The notes: generated by a model not told the origin, from the letters alone. Counted from the stretch's first letter, positions 1-9,117 are shown. The stretch is DNA of 64,000 nt from SLRI01 sp964402505 (GCA_964402505.1 CAYOCP010000001.1:248001-312000), one strand, 5' to 3'. Made by a program: numbers and translations.

Positions 1-714
1 CGGCACGTCGGGGGCGGTGTCCAGCCGCTTGCTCGCCATCACGGCGAGGCTCTTGGCGCGGCCGGCGTCGATCAGGGACTGAGCCTCCGGAATGGAGCAG
101 GTGACGATATCCACGCCACCAGCGGCCAGGTCCTGCATGGCCGGAGCCGCACCCTCGGAAGGCACCCACGGCACCCGATCCGGCTCCATGCCGGCCGTCT
201 TCAGCATGCCGGCGAGCGCCAGATGCCAGATGCCGCCCTGGCCCGTGCCCGAAGCCTTGTAGGTGCCGGGAGGGTTGTCCTTGATGGCCGCCAGAAGCTC
301 GTCGATGTTGGTCCAGGGTGCATCGGTGCTGACCTGCACGCCCGACGGGTCCTCGTTGTAGAGGGCGAGGGGCGTGTAATCCTTGTAGGTGAGGTCGGTG
401 AGGCCGGACCAGTGCATCATGCCGATCTCGACCGTGACGATGCCTAGCGTGTAGCCGTCGGGGTCGGCCGTGGCGATGGCGCTGTGGCCGACCACGCCGG
501 AGCCGCCCGTGCGGTTGACGACGTTGACCGGCTGGCCGAGCTCGGGCTCCATCAGCGAAGCGAGGATGCGTGCGGTGGCGTCGGTGCCGCCACCAGCACC
601 CCAGGGCACGATCAGGGTGATCGGCCGGTCGGGATAGGCCGCCTCCGCCCGGTCCAGACCCAGTGCCAGGACTGCCGCCGCGGCGCAGCCCATGAGAATC
701 ATCCGTCGCAACAT
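1..714 (-). CDS. TctC/Bug-family tripartite tricarboxylate transporter substrate-binding protein (3' end beyond window)
   Basis: Periplasmic solute-binding protein of the TctC/Bug family, which binds carboxylates and other small organic acids and passes them to a membrane permease. Translating the minus strand from an ATG at 714 gives 238 residues before the window edge; the C-terminus is missing. The first ~26 residues are a signal peptide (MLRR start, Ala/Leu-rich core, AEA cleavage site), followed by the family's opening YPDRPITLIVPWGAGGGTD and then a SGVVGHSAIA segment. A GGGGAGG Shine-Dalgarno sequence lies about 9 bases upstream. The next gene upstream on the same strand is a GntP-type permease, not TctA/TctB; those could lie left of the window. 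The substrate cannot be read from the sequence. Confidence 0.9.
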   Translation of the reverse strand, partial: MLRRMILMGCAAAAVLALGLDRAEAAYPDRPITLIVPWGAGGGTDATARILASLMEPELGQPVNVVNRTGGSGVVGHSAIATADPDGYTLGIVTVEIGMMHWSGLTDLTYKDYTPLALYNEDPSGVQVSTDAPWTNIDELLAAIKDNPPGTYKASGTGQGGIWHLALAGMLKTAGMEPDRVPWVPSEGAAPAMQDLAAGGVDIVTCSIPEAQSLIDAGRAKSLAVMASKRLDTAPDVP

Positions 715-782
715 GGCTCGAAGCCTCCCCGTTTCGCGATGCGATGGCGAAGGCTAGCCGATCCGAAGAGGTTCGGCCACCA

Positions 783-2225
783 TTAGAAGCTGCCGAAGAG
801 CGTGCCCATGACGATGAGCGCCACGAGTGCCAGGAGCGGCACGATCATGCCGGCCACGGCGATGTCGAGATAGGCCTGGCCATGGGTCTGCCGGCAGATG
901 GCGAGGAGGGTTATGACGGCGCCATTGTGCGGCAGGGTGTCGAGGCCGCCCGTGGCGACCGCCGTGACGCGATGCAGAAGCTCCGGGGCGATGCCCGCGG
1001 CCTCGGCCATGGCGAGGTAGGTGTGGCCCAGCGTCTGCAGGGCGATGCTCATGCCCCCCGAGGCCGAGCCGGTCATGCCGGCGAGCAGGTTGACACCGAT
1101 GGCGAGCGAGATCAGCGGGTTGTCGCCGCCGATGTCGACCACGCTGTCGCGGATCAGCGCGAAGGCCGAGAGCGAGGCGACGACGGCGCCGAAGCCGACG
1201 AGGCTCGCCGTGTTGAAGATCGGCAGGAGCGAGGCGTTCGCCCCGCTGTCGACCGAGCCCGTGAGCCCCGGCAGGCGCCGCCAGTGCAGGGCGATCAGCA
1301 CCAGCGTCGAAATGACCAGCGCCGCCGTCACCGACCAGATGCCGCGCACCTGGCTGATGTCGGTCGAGCCGAACTCCGGCAAGGCGAGGTAGGACGTGTC
1401 CATGGCCGGGATGACGAGCCCCGTGAAGACGAAGTTCAGCAGGATGACGAGGGCAAGCGGCAGTGCGGCCAGTAGCGGCGACGGCAGGTCGCGGGGCGGG
1501 GCCTGGACCGGCAGCTCGGCGAGGTCGAAGCCTTCGCCGGAGGCGTGCTCGCGCAGCTCGCTCCTGGGCGTGAAGACGGCGGTCGCGGGCCCGGCATAGC
1601 CCTCGCCAAGGCTCCTCGCCCGGTATTGCAGCCAGGCGAGCCCGCCGCCCAGCATGATCGCTGCCGTGAGAATACCGAGGCCGGGGGCGGCGAATGGCGT
1701 GGTGCCGAAGAACGGCATCGGGATGGCGTTCTGGATCGCCGGCGTGCCCGGCAGGGCGGTCATCGTGAAGGTGAAGGCGCCGAGGGCGATCGACGCCGGC
1801 AGGAGGCGGCGCGACAGGTCAGCCCGGCGGAAGAGGGCGTCGGCGATCGGGTAGGTGGCGAAGGCGACGACGAAGAGCGAGACGCCGCCATAGGTCATGA
1901 CGGCGCAGGCGAGCACGACGGCGAGGATCGCCCGGCCCTGGCCGAGCTTGGCGATAATGGCGTTGGCCAGGACTTCAGCGCTGCCGGAATCCTCGATCAG
2001 CTTGCCGAACACGGCACCCAGAAGAAAAAGCGGGAAGAAGCTCGTGATGAAGCCGCCGGTCGCGGCCATGAAGATCTGCGTGTAGGCGCCGAGCACCGGC
2101 AGCTCGCCCGTGGCCATGACCGTGAGGGTGGCCAGCGCCGGCGCCAGGATGAGCAGGCTGAGGCCGCGATAGGCCAGGTACATGAGCAGCACCAGGGCCA
2201 CGACGACGACGAGGATCCCGTACAT
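783..2225 (-). CDS. GntP-family permease (possible D-3-hydroxybutyrate permease)
   Basis: Integral membrane carboxylate transporter of the GntP group, 480 residues with about 12 hydrophobic segments across the whole length. GntP-like features are the GGFITSFFPLFLLGAVFGKL region near residue 58, the PGTPAIQN motif near residue 150 and the GLDTLPHNGAVITLL segment near the C-terminus. The ATG at 2225 was chosen because the frame upstream of it is Ser/Arg-rich and lies inside the patatin gene. Its start is 7 bases after the patatin stop, so the two are cotranscribed. GntP permeases beside DUF3734 patatins are often annotated as D-3-hydroxybutyrate transporters; that substrate is inferred from context only. 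Confidence 0.85.
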   Translation of the reverse strand: MYGILVVVVALVLLMYLAYRGLSLLILAPALATLTVMATGELPVLGAYTQIFMAATGGFITSFFPLFLLGAVFGKLIEDSGSAEVLANAIIAKLGQGRAILAVVLACAVMTYGGVSLFVVAFATYPIADALFRRADLSRRLLPASIALGAFTFTMTALPGTPAIQNAIPMPFFGTTPFAAPGLGILTAAIMLGGGLAWLQYRARSLGEGYAGPATAVFTPRSELREHASGEGFDLAELPVQAPPRDLPSPLLAALPLALVILLNFVFTGLVIPAMDTSYLALPEFGSTDISQVRGIWSVTAALVISTLVLIALHWRRLPGLTGSVDSGANASLLPIFNTASLVGFGAVVASLSAFALIRDSVVDIGGDNPLISLAIGVNLLAGMTGSASGGMSIALQTLGHTYLAMAEAAGIAPELLHRVTAVATGGLDTLPHNGAVITLLAICRQTHGQAYLDIAVAGMIVPLLALVALIVMGTLFGSF

Positions 2226-2232
2226 GGCAGCG

Positions 2233-3321
2233 CTAATCCGCGCGCCGGCGGCGCGAGCGCGCCGGCGCGACGGCCACGTCCTCCGGCAGCTCGACCGGCT
2301 TGAAGGTGTCGGCGAAGAGGTCGGCGAGATCGATGGTCGAGCGGTTGCCGAGGTCGTCGAAATGGTCGGCGAGCCAGGCGTCGGCCCAGGCGCGACCCTG
2401 CGCGAAGAGATGGGTGAGGTACGCCCACTCCGCATTGAGCTTGCTCGAGGCCTCGAGGTGCTGGACCTCATCGGCGGCCTGGATGACGTGCACGAAAACG
2501 TCGCGGTAGCGCTCGCTCTCCAGCCCTTCAGCCTCGATGAGCTGGTGGAGGAGGTGGATGGCGCGCAGCTCCTTGAGCAGGGCGGCGTTGAAGGTCAGCT
2601 CGTTGACGCGGTTCATGATGTCGCGGGCCGTCTCGGGCAGCTCGTCGCGACGCATCGGGTTGATCTTGATGATGACGATGTCCCGGCAAATCGGATCGTC
2701 GACCAGGGGATAGAGTGCCGGGTTGCCGATATAGCCACCGTCCCAGTAGGCCTCGCCGTCGATCTCCACCGGACGGAACAGAAAGGGCAGGCAGGCCGAA
2801 GCCATCACCGTGTCCACCGAGAGCTCGCCCGTGCGGAAGATCCGCCCGCGCCCGGTGCGCACGTTGGTGGCGGTGACGAAGACCTTCACCTCGCGGCAGG
2901 CGTTGACGCGCCCGAAGTCGATGGTTGAGGCCAGGAGGTCGCGCAGCGGGTTGAGGTCGAGCGGATTGAGCTGGCGGGGTGTCAGGACGCGCGTCATCTG
3001 GTCGAACAGATGATACCAGGGCGAACTCTCCAGGCTGAACCTGCCGGTGAGCCGGTCCCAGAGGCCGCGCTGGATGGGGGAGAACCGGGCGGCGTCGCTG
3101 ACCGCCTTCCAAAAGGCGAGAAGCGCCTGCCTCGCCCCTTCGCGGCCGCCCTTTTGCGCGCCGTCGGCGAGGACCACCGCATTCATCGCCCCGGCACTGG
3201 TGCCGCTCAACGCATGGATTTTCAGTCGGTCGTCCTCGAGCAGGCGGTCGAGCACCCCCCAGGTGAGCGCCCCGTGAGACCCGCCACCCTGCAACGCGAG
3301 ATCGATGGTCTTCAACGGCAT
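2233..3321 (-). CDS. Patatin-like phospholipase (DUF3734-like C-terminus)
   Basis: Patatin-like serine acyl hydrolase of 362 residues. The oxyanion-hole glycine motif GGGSHG is at residues 12-17, the nucleophile elbow GTSAG at 40-44 (Ser42), and the catalytic dyad aspartate in DGGYIGNP at about residue 194, so the Ser-Asp dyad looks intact. The C-terminal third carries the NRVNELTFNAALLKELRAI helix typical of patatins with a DUF3734 tail. Such genes are commonly found next to hydroxybutyrate dehydrogenase or permease genes, which matches the downstream GntP permease. There is no signal peptide, so it is probably cytoplasmic, perhaps acting on lipid or PHB granules. The precise substrate is unknown. 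Confidence 0.9.
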   Translation of the reverse strand: MPLKTIDLALQGGGSHGALTWGVLDRLLEDDRLKIHALSGTSAGAMNAVVLADGAQKGGREGARQALLAFWKAVSDAARFSPIQRGLWDRLTGRFSLESSPWYHLFDQMTRVLTPRQLNPLDLNPLRDLLASTIDFGRVNACREVKVFVTATNVRTGRGRIFRTGELSVDTVMASACLPFLFRPVEIDGEAYWDGGYIGNPALYPLVDDPICRDIVIIKINPMRRDELPETARDIMNRVNELTFNAALLKELRAIHLLHQLIEAEGLESERYRDVFVHVIQAADEVQHLEASSKLNAEWAYLTHLFAQGRAWADAWLADHFDDLGNRSTIDLADLFADTFKPVELPEDVAVAPARSRRRRAD

Positions 3322-3606
3322 GGCCCATCGCCCTTCGGCACCGCCGAAGGCCGGGCGGCTCGCGCATTCTCGTGCCTTGCGGCTTCGGCGGCAACGGAGC
3401 CCGGCTGCGACACCTAGGCGCGTCCAGTCCGAAGACGCGCAGATTCAAGGAAGTCTTTTGTGCCGTTTATCCGGGAATGGACAGTAATCGGATGCATCTA
3501 TTAACCATACCTCTTAACACCTGCTTTCGGCGACATGGGCATAGTCGGTTGAGGGCAGTCGAGCGCTCGCTCTCTGCCCGGGCTTTCAACAACGCCACGG
3601 GTCGCC
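3322..3606. promoter_or_regulatory. Divergent intergenic region between patatin and glycosyltransferase genes
   Basis: This 285-base spacer separates two divergently transcribed genes, so promoters for both should lie here. It is locally AT-rich around 3488-3525, where two TTAAC half-sites sit 9 bases apart (TTAA-N9-TTAA). That spacing does not fit the CtrA consensus of N7. No convincing -35/-10 pair was identified. Confidence 0.3.
3332..3350 (-). other. Stem-loop in the leader of the patatin gene
   Basis: A perfect 8-bp inverted repeat (CCTTCGGC / GCCGAAGG) with a 3-base loop lies 11 bases upstream of the patatin ATG and abuts its AAGGGCG ribosome-binding region. It could modulate translation initiation. 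Function is unproven. Confidence 0.35.
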
Positions 3607-4395
3607 ATGCAGCAGGTACAGTTGAACGGTCTTCGGGTGACGAGCGTTGCCGGCACCCAGCCCATTCTCGAGGTCGTGAAGCGAAGCCTCGAGGGGCGGA
3701 GCTCCCTGCTCGTGACCTTCGTCAACCCGCAGGCTTGGCGGATCGACGGCGAGAGCGGCGAGCACGCCCGGCTGCTGCGCCAGTTCGACCTCGTGCTGCC
3801 GGACGGGATCGGCGTGGCACATGTGCTGCGGCAGTTGCACGACCCACAGGCCGGACGGTTCAGCTTCGATGCCACGTCGCTCTATCCGCCCATTCTCACG
3901 ACACTCGATAACGCCGGAGCCTCGCTCGTCGTCGTTGGCGGCCGGCCGGGTGTTGCCGAGCGGGCGGTGGCGCGGATGCGGGCGGCTTTTCCGGGTGTGC
4001 GCTACGTCGCCTGCCACGACGGCTATCGCGACCGGGCGGAGCTGGAGCGTGACATTCTCGAGCGGCGGCCGGATGTGGTGCTCTGCGGCATGGGAGCACC
4101 CCATCAGGAGCGCTTCATGCTCCAACTGAAGTCCGCGGGCTATGGCGGCATCCTGATCAGTTGCGGCGGCTTTCTCGACCAGCTCGCGCTGGCGGAGCGC
4201 TATTATCCCGCCTGGATCGACAGGCTGGAGCTGCGCTGGCTCTACCGGCTCTACAAGGAGCCGCGGCGGCTCTGGCGGCGCTATGCGTTCGACTACCTGC
4301 CGTTCCTGCGCTTCGCCCTCGGCGCCCTCGCCCGCCAGCGGCTGCTCGGCCCAGGCCTGCCCCTGCCCATCGAGCCTTCCGACCAGCGGAACTGA
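3607..4395 (+). CDS. WecG/TagA/CpsF-family glycosyltransferase
   Basis: Glycosyltransferase of the WecG/TagA/CpsF family (GT26), which transfers a sugar such as N-acetylmannosamine(uronate) to a lipid-linked intermediate in surface polysaccharide synthesis. It has 262 residues, typical for the family. Family landmarks are FVNPQAW at 38-44, DLVLPDGIGV at 61-70 with the conserved DG, GMGAPHQE at 161-168, and the C-terminal block where RLELRWLYRL leads into KEPRRLWRR. There is no membrane segment, but the basic amphipathic C-terminus fits peripheral membrane attachment. It stands alone here; manC at 50235-51653 is the only other polysaccharide precursor gene seen. The exact sugar and polymer are not deducible. 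Confidence 0.9.
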   Translation: MQQVQLNGLRVTSVAGTQPILEVVKRSLEGRSSLLVTFVNPQAWRIDGESGEHARLLRQFDLVLPDGIGVAHVLRQLHDPQAGRFSFDATSLYPPILTTLDNAGASLVVVGGRPGVAERAVARMRAAFPGVRYVACHDGYRDRAELERDILERRPDVVLCGMGAPHQERFMLQLKSAGYGGILISCGGFLDQLALAERYYPAWIDRLELRWLYRLYKEPRRLWRRYAFDYLPFLRFALGALARQRLLGPGLPLPIEPSDQRN

Positions 4396-4503
4396 CGATG
4401 TGCCGGGCGGCCTTTCCCGATCGCCCGTGCCGACGTGCGGCTAAAGGCGACCTCCCCTCCCGGTCGCTTTCGGGGCAGAGGGAGAGCCGCGTAGCCGCGG
4501 GAG

Positions 4504-5322
4504 GTGATGGCGTTGGGATCGGGGGATTCGAGCCACAGTTTGCCACCGATCCTGGCGCGCAAGCATTACGGCTCACCCTCGGTCTTCACGCCGGAGAGCC
4601 TGCTGCGCGAAGCGCGGCGCCAGAAGGGTGTGGCACCTGCCAGTGTCCCGGACGTGTGCCTCCTCGACCCGGATGGCGATATCGTGCGGCGCCTGAAGGC
4701 GGAGGGGCGGGCGCTGCGGCTCCCCGGCTGGGTCTGCTATCACACCGATCTTTTCGTGTTCGAGGAAATGGGGCTGACGCTCGGCATCGTCGGTTGCGCC
4801 GTCGGGGCCTCCTTCGCGGTGCTGGTGGCGGAGGAGCTGTTCGCCTCGGGCTGCGAGCTTCTGATCAGCGTCACCTCGTCCGGGCAGATCGCCCCTGCCC
4901 TGTCGCCGCCCGCCTTCGTCCTGATCGACCGGGCGTTGCGGGACGAGGGGACGAGCTACCATTATCTGCCGCCCGCGGGCTGGAGCGAGGCGCCGCCCGC
5001 TCTCCTCGGCCGCCTGCGCGGTGCCTTCGACGATCTCGGCATTCCCATGCTCGAAGGACCGACATGGACCACGGACGCGCCCTTCAGGGAGACCGAGGAG
5101 GCGATTGCCGCGATGCAGGAGCTCGGCCTCCTCGCGGTCGAGATGGAGGCGGCGGCGCTCTACGCTTTCGCGGAGGCCCGGCGTCGATCGGTCGTCTGCT
5201 TCGCCCATGTGACCAACCAGATGGGCCGGATCGAGGGCGATTTCGAGAAGGGCGAGGCGGACGGCACGGCCCTCGCCTTGCGCATCGTCCGCCGCACCGC
5301 CGAGCTGCTGGCCGACGTCTAG
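4504..5322 (+). CDS. Nucleoside phosphorylase (PNP/UDP family)
   Basis: Cytoplasmic nucleoside phosphorylase of the PNP/uridine phosphorylase superfamily, about 271 residues, which splits a nucleoside into base and ribose-1-phosphate. Features are the VGCAVGASFAVLVAEELFASG segment near 100, the TSSGQIAP strand near 125, the GPTWTTDAPFRET motif near 195 and the EMEAAALYAFA motif near 220, whose Glu-Met-Glu contacts ribose in this superfamily. Translation can begin at GTG 4504 or the adjacent ATG 4507; a GGGAGG lies just upstream. It is monocistronic between a plus-strand glycosyltransferase and convergent pepN. Whether it prefers purine or uridine nucleosides cannot be said. Confidence 0.85.
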   Translation: MMALGSGDSSHSLPPILARKHYGSPSVFTPESLLREARRQKGVAPASVPDVCLLDPDGDIVRRLKAEGRALRLPGWVCYHTDLFVFEEMGLTLGIVGCAVGASFAVLVAEELFASGCELLISVTSSGQIAPALSPPAFVLIDRALRDEGTSYHYLPPAGWSEAPPALLGRLRGAFDDLGIPMLEGPTWTTDAPFRETEEAIAAMQELGLLAVEMEAAALYAFAEARRRSVVCFAHVTNQMGRIEGDFEKGEADGTALALRIVRRTAELLADV

Positions 5323-5347
5323 GCTCGCCACAAACGATCGATGAGGC

Positions 5348-5370
5348 CCGGGGAAGATCATCCTCCCCGG
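5348..5370. terminator. Possible stem-loop between convergent phosphorylase and pepN genes
   Basis: A 7-bp perfect stem (CCGGGGA / TCCCCGG) with a 9-base loop lies between the two convergent stop codons. It lacks a T-run on either strand, so it would be a weak intrinsic terminator at best. Confidence 0.35.
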
Positions 5371-5390
5371 ATCGTCTTCCCTTCCCCAAC

Positions 5391-8051
5391 CTACCCCAGG
5401 CTCTTGGTCACCACCTCGTAGCTGTCCTTGCTTAGGCCTGGGGCTCGGAGAATGCGCTCGAGCTCGGCGCGCATCAGGGCCTGGCGGGCGCAATCGAAGC
5501 GGCGCCAGCGGCCGAGGGCCTGGAGGAGGCGACTTGCGGTTTGCGGGTTCCGCCGGTCGAGCTCGAGGGCCGTTTCGGTCAGAAGGCGGTAGCCGGCGCC
5601 GTCCCTGCGGTGGAAGCCGGTGAGGTTGCCCATGGCGAACATGCCGACGAGCGAGCGCACGCGGTTGGGATTGGCGAGCGTGAAGGCGGGATGGCCGAGC
5701 AGTCGGCGGACCCGCTCCACGCTCCTCGCGTCCTCGATGTTCGCCTGGAGGGCGAACCATTTGTTGATGACGAGCGGGGCCCGCTCGTAGCGGGTGTGGA
5801 AGTCGGTGAGCAGCGCCTCGAAGCCCTCCGCCTGGACGTCGCACAGCACCTTGAGAGCGGCGAGCCGATCGGTCATGTTGCGCGCCTCGTGGTACTGCGC
5901 CACGGCCAGGGGCGGCGCGCTGTCGAGGCCGGACCAGACGAGATAGGCGAGTGCCGTGTTCTTGAGCGCGCGCCGTCCCATGGCGCCGGTGCTGGGCGCT
6001 CCTTCGGCGGGTGATTCGCGGTGACTCTCGCCGGCTGCCTCGAGCACGCGGACCCAGGCGGGGGCGAGACCCTGACCGATCGCCCGGCGCAGGAAGGTGG
6101 CGACCGCGTCCACCCCCTCGACGTCGATGACCGGCAGGGACTGCGCCAGGACGTTGCGGCTCGGCAGGGCCAGCGCCCGGGCGGCGAAGGCCGGGTCGGC
6201 GGCGGCATCCTCCAGCACCGACTGCAGCGCCGGGACGACCACCGGGTCGAGCGCGAGCCCGCGGCCGGCGTCGTGGTCGGCGAGCAGGCCGCGCATCAGG
6301 TCGAGCAGCAGCCGCTGGCCGGCCTCCCAGCGGTTGAAGGTGTCGGTGTCCCGCGCGAGAAGCCGTGCCAGCTCGGCGCGGCTGAGATCGAGGTCGAGCT
6401 CGACCGGGGCGGAGAAGCCGCGAAGCAGCGACGGCAAGGGCCGGGCCGGCAGATTCTCGAAGGTGAAGGTCGCCTCGGCCTCGCCAAGCTCGAGCACGCG
6501 CTCGTTGCCGACCGGCTGGTTCTCGCCGGTCAGCTGCAGCGGCAGGGGTCTGCCGGTGGTGCTGTCGATCAGGCCCATGCGGATCGGGATCTCGAGCGGC
6601 AGCTTCTCGGGCTGGCCCGGGGTGGGCGGTGTCGACTGGGAGAGGGTGAGGCTGTAGCGGCCCTTCGACTCGTCCCAGGATTCGCTGGCGACCACTCTGG
6701 GCGTGCCGGCCTGGTCGTACCAGCGCATGAAGCGGGCGAAGTCGCGGCCGGAGGCGTCGGCCATGGCCCCGACGAAGTCCTCGCAGGTGACGGCCTGGCC
6801 GTCGTGCCGCTCGAAATAGAGGTCCATGCCCCGGCGAAAGGCGACGTCGCCGATCAGGGTGTGGATCATGCGGATGACCTCGGCACCCTTCTCGTAGACG
6901 GTGCGGGTGTAGAAGTTGTTGATCTCCATGTACTCGGCCGGGCGGATGGGGTGGGCGAGTGGCCCCGCGTCCTCCGGAAACTGGCCCTCGCGCAGCAGGG
7001 TGACGTCGCCGATGCGCTTGACCGCCGCCGAATGCATGTCGCTCGTGAACTGCTGGTCGCGGAAGACGGTGAGGCCTTCCTTCAGGGTGAGCTGGAACCA
7101 GTCGCGGCAGGTGACGCGGTTGCCGGTCCAATTGTGGAAGTACTCGTGAGCGATGATGCGCTCGACCTGGACGAAATCGGCGTCGGTGGCGGTGTCCGGG
7201 TGGGCCAGGGTCGCCGAGGTGTTGAAGATGTTGAGGCCCTTGTTCTCCATGGCCCCCATGTTGAAGTCGCTGACCGCGACGATCATGAAGAGATCCAGAT
7301 CGTATTCGAGCCCGTAGCGTTCCTCGTCCCAGGCCATGGCCTTCTTCAGGGACGCCATGGCGTGGTGGCACTGGTCGATGAGCGGATGCTCGGAATAGAT
7401 CCGAAGATCGACCACCCGCCCGGATCGCGTGGTGAAGCTGTCCCGGAGCAGTGCGAGGTCACCGGCAACGAGGGCGAAGAGGTAGGCGGGCTTCGGGAAG
7501 GGATCGTCCCAGCAGGCGAAGTGCCGCCCTTTCGGCAGGTCGCCCCGCTCGACGGGGTTGCCGTTGGAGAGGAGCTCCGGGTAGCGCGCCTTCTCGGCCT
7601 CGATGCGGACGCGAAAGCGCGTCATGACGTCGGGCCGGTCCTGGAACCAGGTGATGCGGCGGAAGCCTTCGGCCTCGCACTGGGTGCAGAAGATGCCCGA
7701 CGAGATGTAGAGACCTTCGAGCGCAGTGTTGGCTGCCGGCCTGATGCGGTTGGTGATCTCCAGGGTGAAGCGCTCGGGCGGCTCGGGCAGGGTCAGGCTG
7801 GTCTCGTCGAGGCCATAGGCCTCGGGGCCGAGCTCCACGCCATCGATGGCGATCCGCACGAGCTCGAGATTCTCGCCGTCGAGCACGAGCGGTGCGGGCG
7901 CCCCGGCCCGGCGGGCGCAATGCTGGCGGGCGGTGACGGTCGTGCGCTCGGGCTCGAGGTCGAAGTCGAGCTCGACCCATTCGGTCGAGAAGGCCGGTGG
8001 GGTGTAGTCCGCCAGGCGGACGGTGCGGCGCTCGAGTTCTCGGCTCATCAT
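5391..8051 (-). CDS. pepN: Aminopeptidase N (M1 family)
   Basis: Cytoplasmic zinc metallo-aminopeptidase that removes N-terminal residues, often alanine, from peptides. At 886 residues it matches the bacterial PepN length. The exopeptidase motif GAMEN is at 266-270 and the zinc site HEYFHNW at 302-308. The third zinc ligand Glu325 lies in LTLKEG, giving the HEXXH-X18-E arrangement. The C-terminal half holds the PepN-type Ig-like and helical domains, ending in the family's conserved FDCARQALMRAELERIL region. Two ATG codons start the frame (8051 and 8048); either is plausible. It is monocistronic; the next gene upstream is divergent. Confidence 0.97.
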   Translation of the reverse strand: MMSRELERRTVRLADYTPPAFSTEWVELDFDLEPERTTVTARQHCARRAGAPAPLVLDGENLELVRIAIDGVELGPEAYGLDETSLTLPEPPERFTLEITNRIRPAANTALEGLYISSGIFCTQCEAEGFRRITWFQDRPDVMTRFRVRIEAEKARYPELLSNGNPVERGDLPKGRHFACWDDPFPKPAYLFALVAGDLALLRDSFTTRSGRVVDLRIYSEHPLIDQCHHAMASLKKAMAWDEERYGLEYDLDLFMIVAVSDFNMGAMENKGLNIFNTSATLAHPDTATDADFVQVERIIAHEYFHNWTGNRVTCRDWFQLTLKEGLTVFRDQQFTSDMHSAAVKRIGDVTLLREGQFPEDAGPLAHPIRPAEYMEINNFYTRTVYEKGAEVIRMIHTLIGDVAFRRGMDLYFERHDGQAVTCEDFVGAMADASGRDFARFMRWYDQAGTPRVVASESWDESKGRYSLTLSQSTPPTPGQPEKLPLEIPIRMGLIDSTTGRPLPLQLTGENQPVGNERVLELGEAEATFTFENLPARPLPSLLRGFSAPVELDLDLSRAELARLLARDTDTFNRWEAGQRLLLDLMRGLLADHDAGRGLALDPVVVPALQSVLEDAAADPAFAARALALPSRNVLAQSLPVIDVEGVDAVATFLRRAIGQGLAPAWVRVLEAAGESHRESPAEGAPSTGAMGRRALKNTALAYLVWSGLDSAPPLAVAQYHEARNMTDRLAALKVLCDVQAEGFEALLTDFHTRYERAPLVINKWFALQANIEDARSVERVRRLLGHPAFTLANPNRVRSLVGMFAMGNLTGFHRRDGAGYRLLTETALELDRRNPQTASRLLQALGRWRRFDCARQALMRAELERILRAPGLSKDSYEVVTKSLG

Positions 8052-8186
8052 GGGGTTCTCGGGGTTCTGGCACGTCGGGTCTGGCGGGTCGGCTTGTCGG
8101 ACCCTTGGTGTGCGATTAGCTTCGCCCGCGCAAGGCCGGAGACCGGCCGAACGCTTTCAACACCGCACGAAGGGAAGGATAGGGCA

Positions 8187-9059
8187 ATGGCCAAGACCGC
8201 GTTTATCGGGCTCGGAGTGATGGGCTATCCGATGGCCGGACACCTGGCCGCCAAGGGGCACGAGGTCACCGTCTACAACCGCTCGGGCGAAAAGGCCAAG
8301 GCATGGACGGAGAAGCATGGCGGGCGTGCCGCCGGCACGCCCCGGGCGGCCGCCGAGGGGGCCGAGGTCGTGATGATGTGCGTCGGCAACGACGACGACG
8401 TGCGCTCGGTGGCGCATGGCGAGGACGGGGCCCTGGCCGGGCTCGAGAAGGGTGCCGTCCTCGTCGATCACACCACGGCCTCGGCCGAGCTCGCGCGCGA
8501 GCTGGACGCGGCGGCAGGGGAGCGCGGCTGCGGCTTCGTCGACGCGCCCGTCTCCGGCGGCCAGGCGGGTGCGGAGAACGGCGTGCTCTCGATCATGTGC
8601 GGCGGCAAGGCGGCTGATTTCAGCGTCGCCGAGGGAATCATGCAGGCCTATGGCCGGACTATCCGGCTCATCGGACCCGCGGGTGCCGGCCAGCTCACCA
8701 AGATGGTCAACCAGATCTGCATCGCCGGGCTGGTCCAGGCGCTCTCCGAGGGATTGAACTTCGCCCAAGCGGCGGGGCTCGACACGGACAAGGTGCTGGA
8801 GGTGGTTTCGGGCGGGGCGGCCGGCTCGTGGCAGATGAACAACCGCTGGAAGACGATGGCGGAGGGCAAGTTCGATTTCGGCTTCGCGGTCGACTGGATG
8901 CGCAAGGATCTGGCGATCTGCCTCGGCGAGGCGCGGCGCAACGGTGCGGCCCTGCCGGTGACCGCGGCGGTCGATCAGCTCTACCGGCTCGTGCAGCAGC
9001 AGGGTGGCAACCGCTTCGACACCTCCTCGCTGATTCTCAACCTGCGGGTCGGCGCATAG
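8187..9059 (+). CDS. NAD(P)-dependent beta-hydroxyacid dehydrogenase (3-hydroxyisobutyrate dehydrogenase family)
   Basis: Oxidoreductase of the 3-hydroxyisobutyrate dehydrogenase family, 290 residues. The Rossmann GLGVMG is at residues 8-13, the substrate-binding DAPVSGG at 119-125, and the catalytic lysine (Lys172) in GAGQLTKMVNQ. The ATG at 8187 follows an AGGGAAGGATAGGG ribosome-binding region; the much longer open frame to the left is antisense to pepN and has no such signal. Family members act on 3-hydroxyisobutyrate, tartronate semialdehyde or 2-hydroxymethylglutarate. Neighbours do not discriminate among these. Confidence 0.9.
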   Translation: MAKTAFIGLGVMGYPMAGHLAAKGHEVTVYNRSGEKAKAWTEKHGGRAAGTPRAAAEGAEVVMMCVGNDDDVRSVAHGEDGALAGLEKGAVLVDHTTASAELARELDAAAGERGCGFVDAPVSGGQAGAENGVLSIMCGGKAADFSVAEGIMQAYGRTIRLIGPAGAGQLTKMVNQICIAGLVQALSEGLNFAQAAGLDTDKVLEVVSGGAAGSWQMNNRWKTMAEGKFDFGFAVDWMRKDLAICLGEARRNGAALPVTAAVDQLYRLVQQQGGNRFDTSSLILNLRVGA

Positions 9060-9080
9060 GGTGCCGCAGCGGCGTACGCA

Positions 9081-9109
9081 CTTGGCGGCCGTCCGGCTCA
9101 TTCCCATAT
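9081..9109 (+). promoter_or_regulatory. Putative RpoH (sigma-32) promoter of hspQ
   Basis: A CTTGGC hexamer (9081-9086) is separated by 16 bases from CCCATAT (9103-9109), resembling the alphaproteobacterial heat-shock consensus (CTTG ... CCCAT-T). It lies 64 bases upstream of the hspQ start codon, and hspQ is a heat-shock gene in bacteria where it has been studied. This is an inference from sequence match only. Confidence 0.5.
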
Positions 9110-9117
9110 CTGCCATG

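Noticed and set aside
3488..3525. Pair of TTAAC half-sites as a CtrA box
   Set aside because: The spacing is N9, not N7, and the adjacent genes are not typical CtrA targets.
6021..8186. A long plus-strand frame reading into the hydroxyacid dehydrogenase
   Set aside because: The part before 8187 is antisense to pepN; the dehydrogenase family alignment and ribosome-binding site begin at the ATG 8187.
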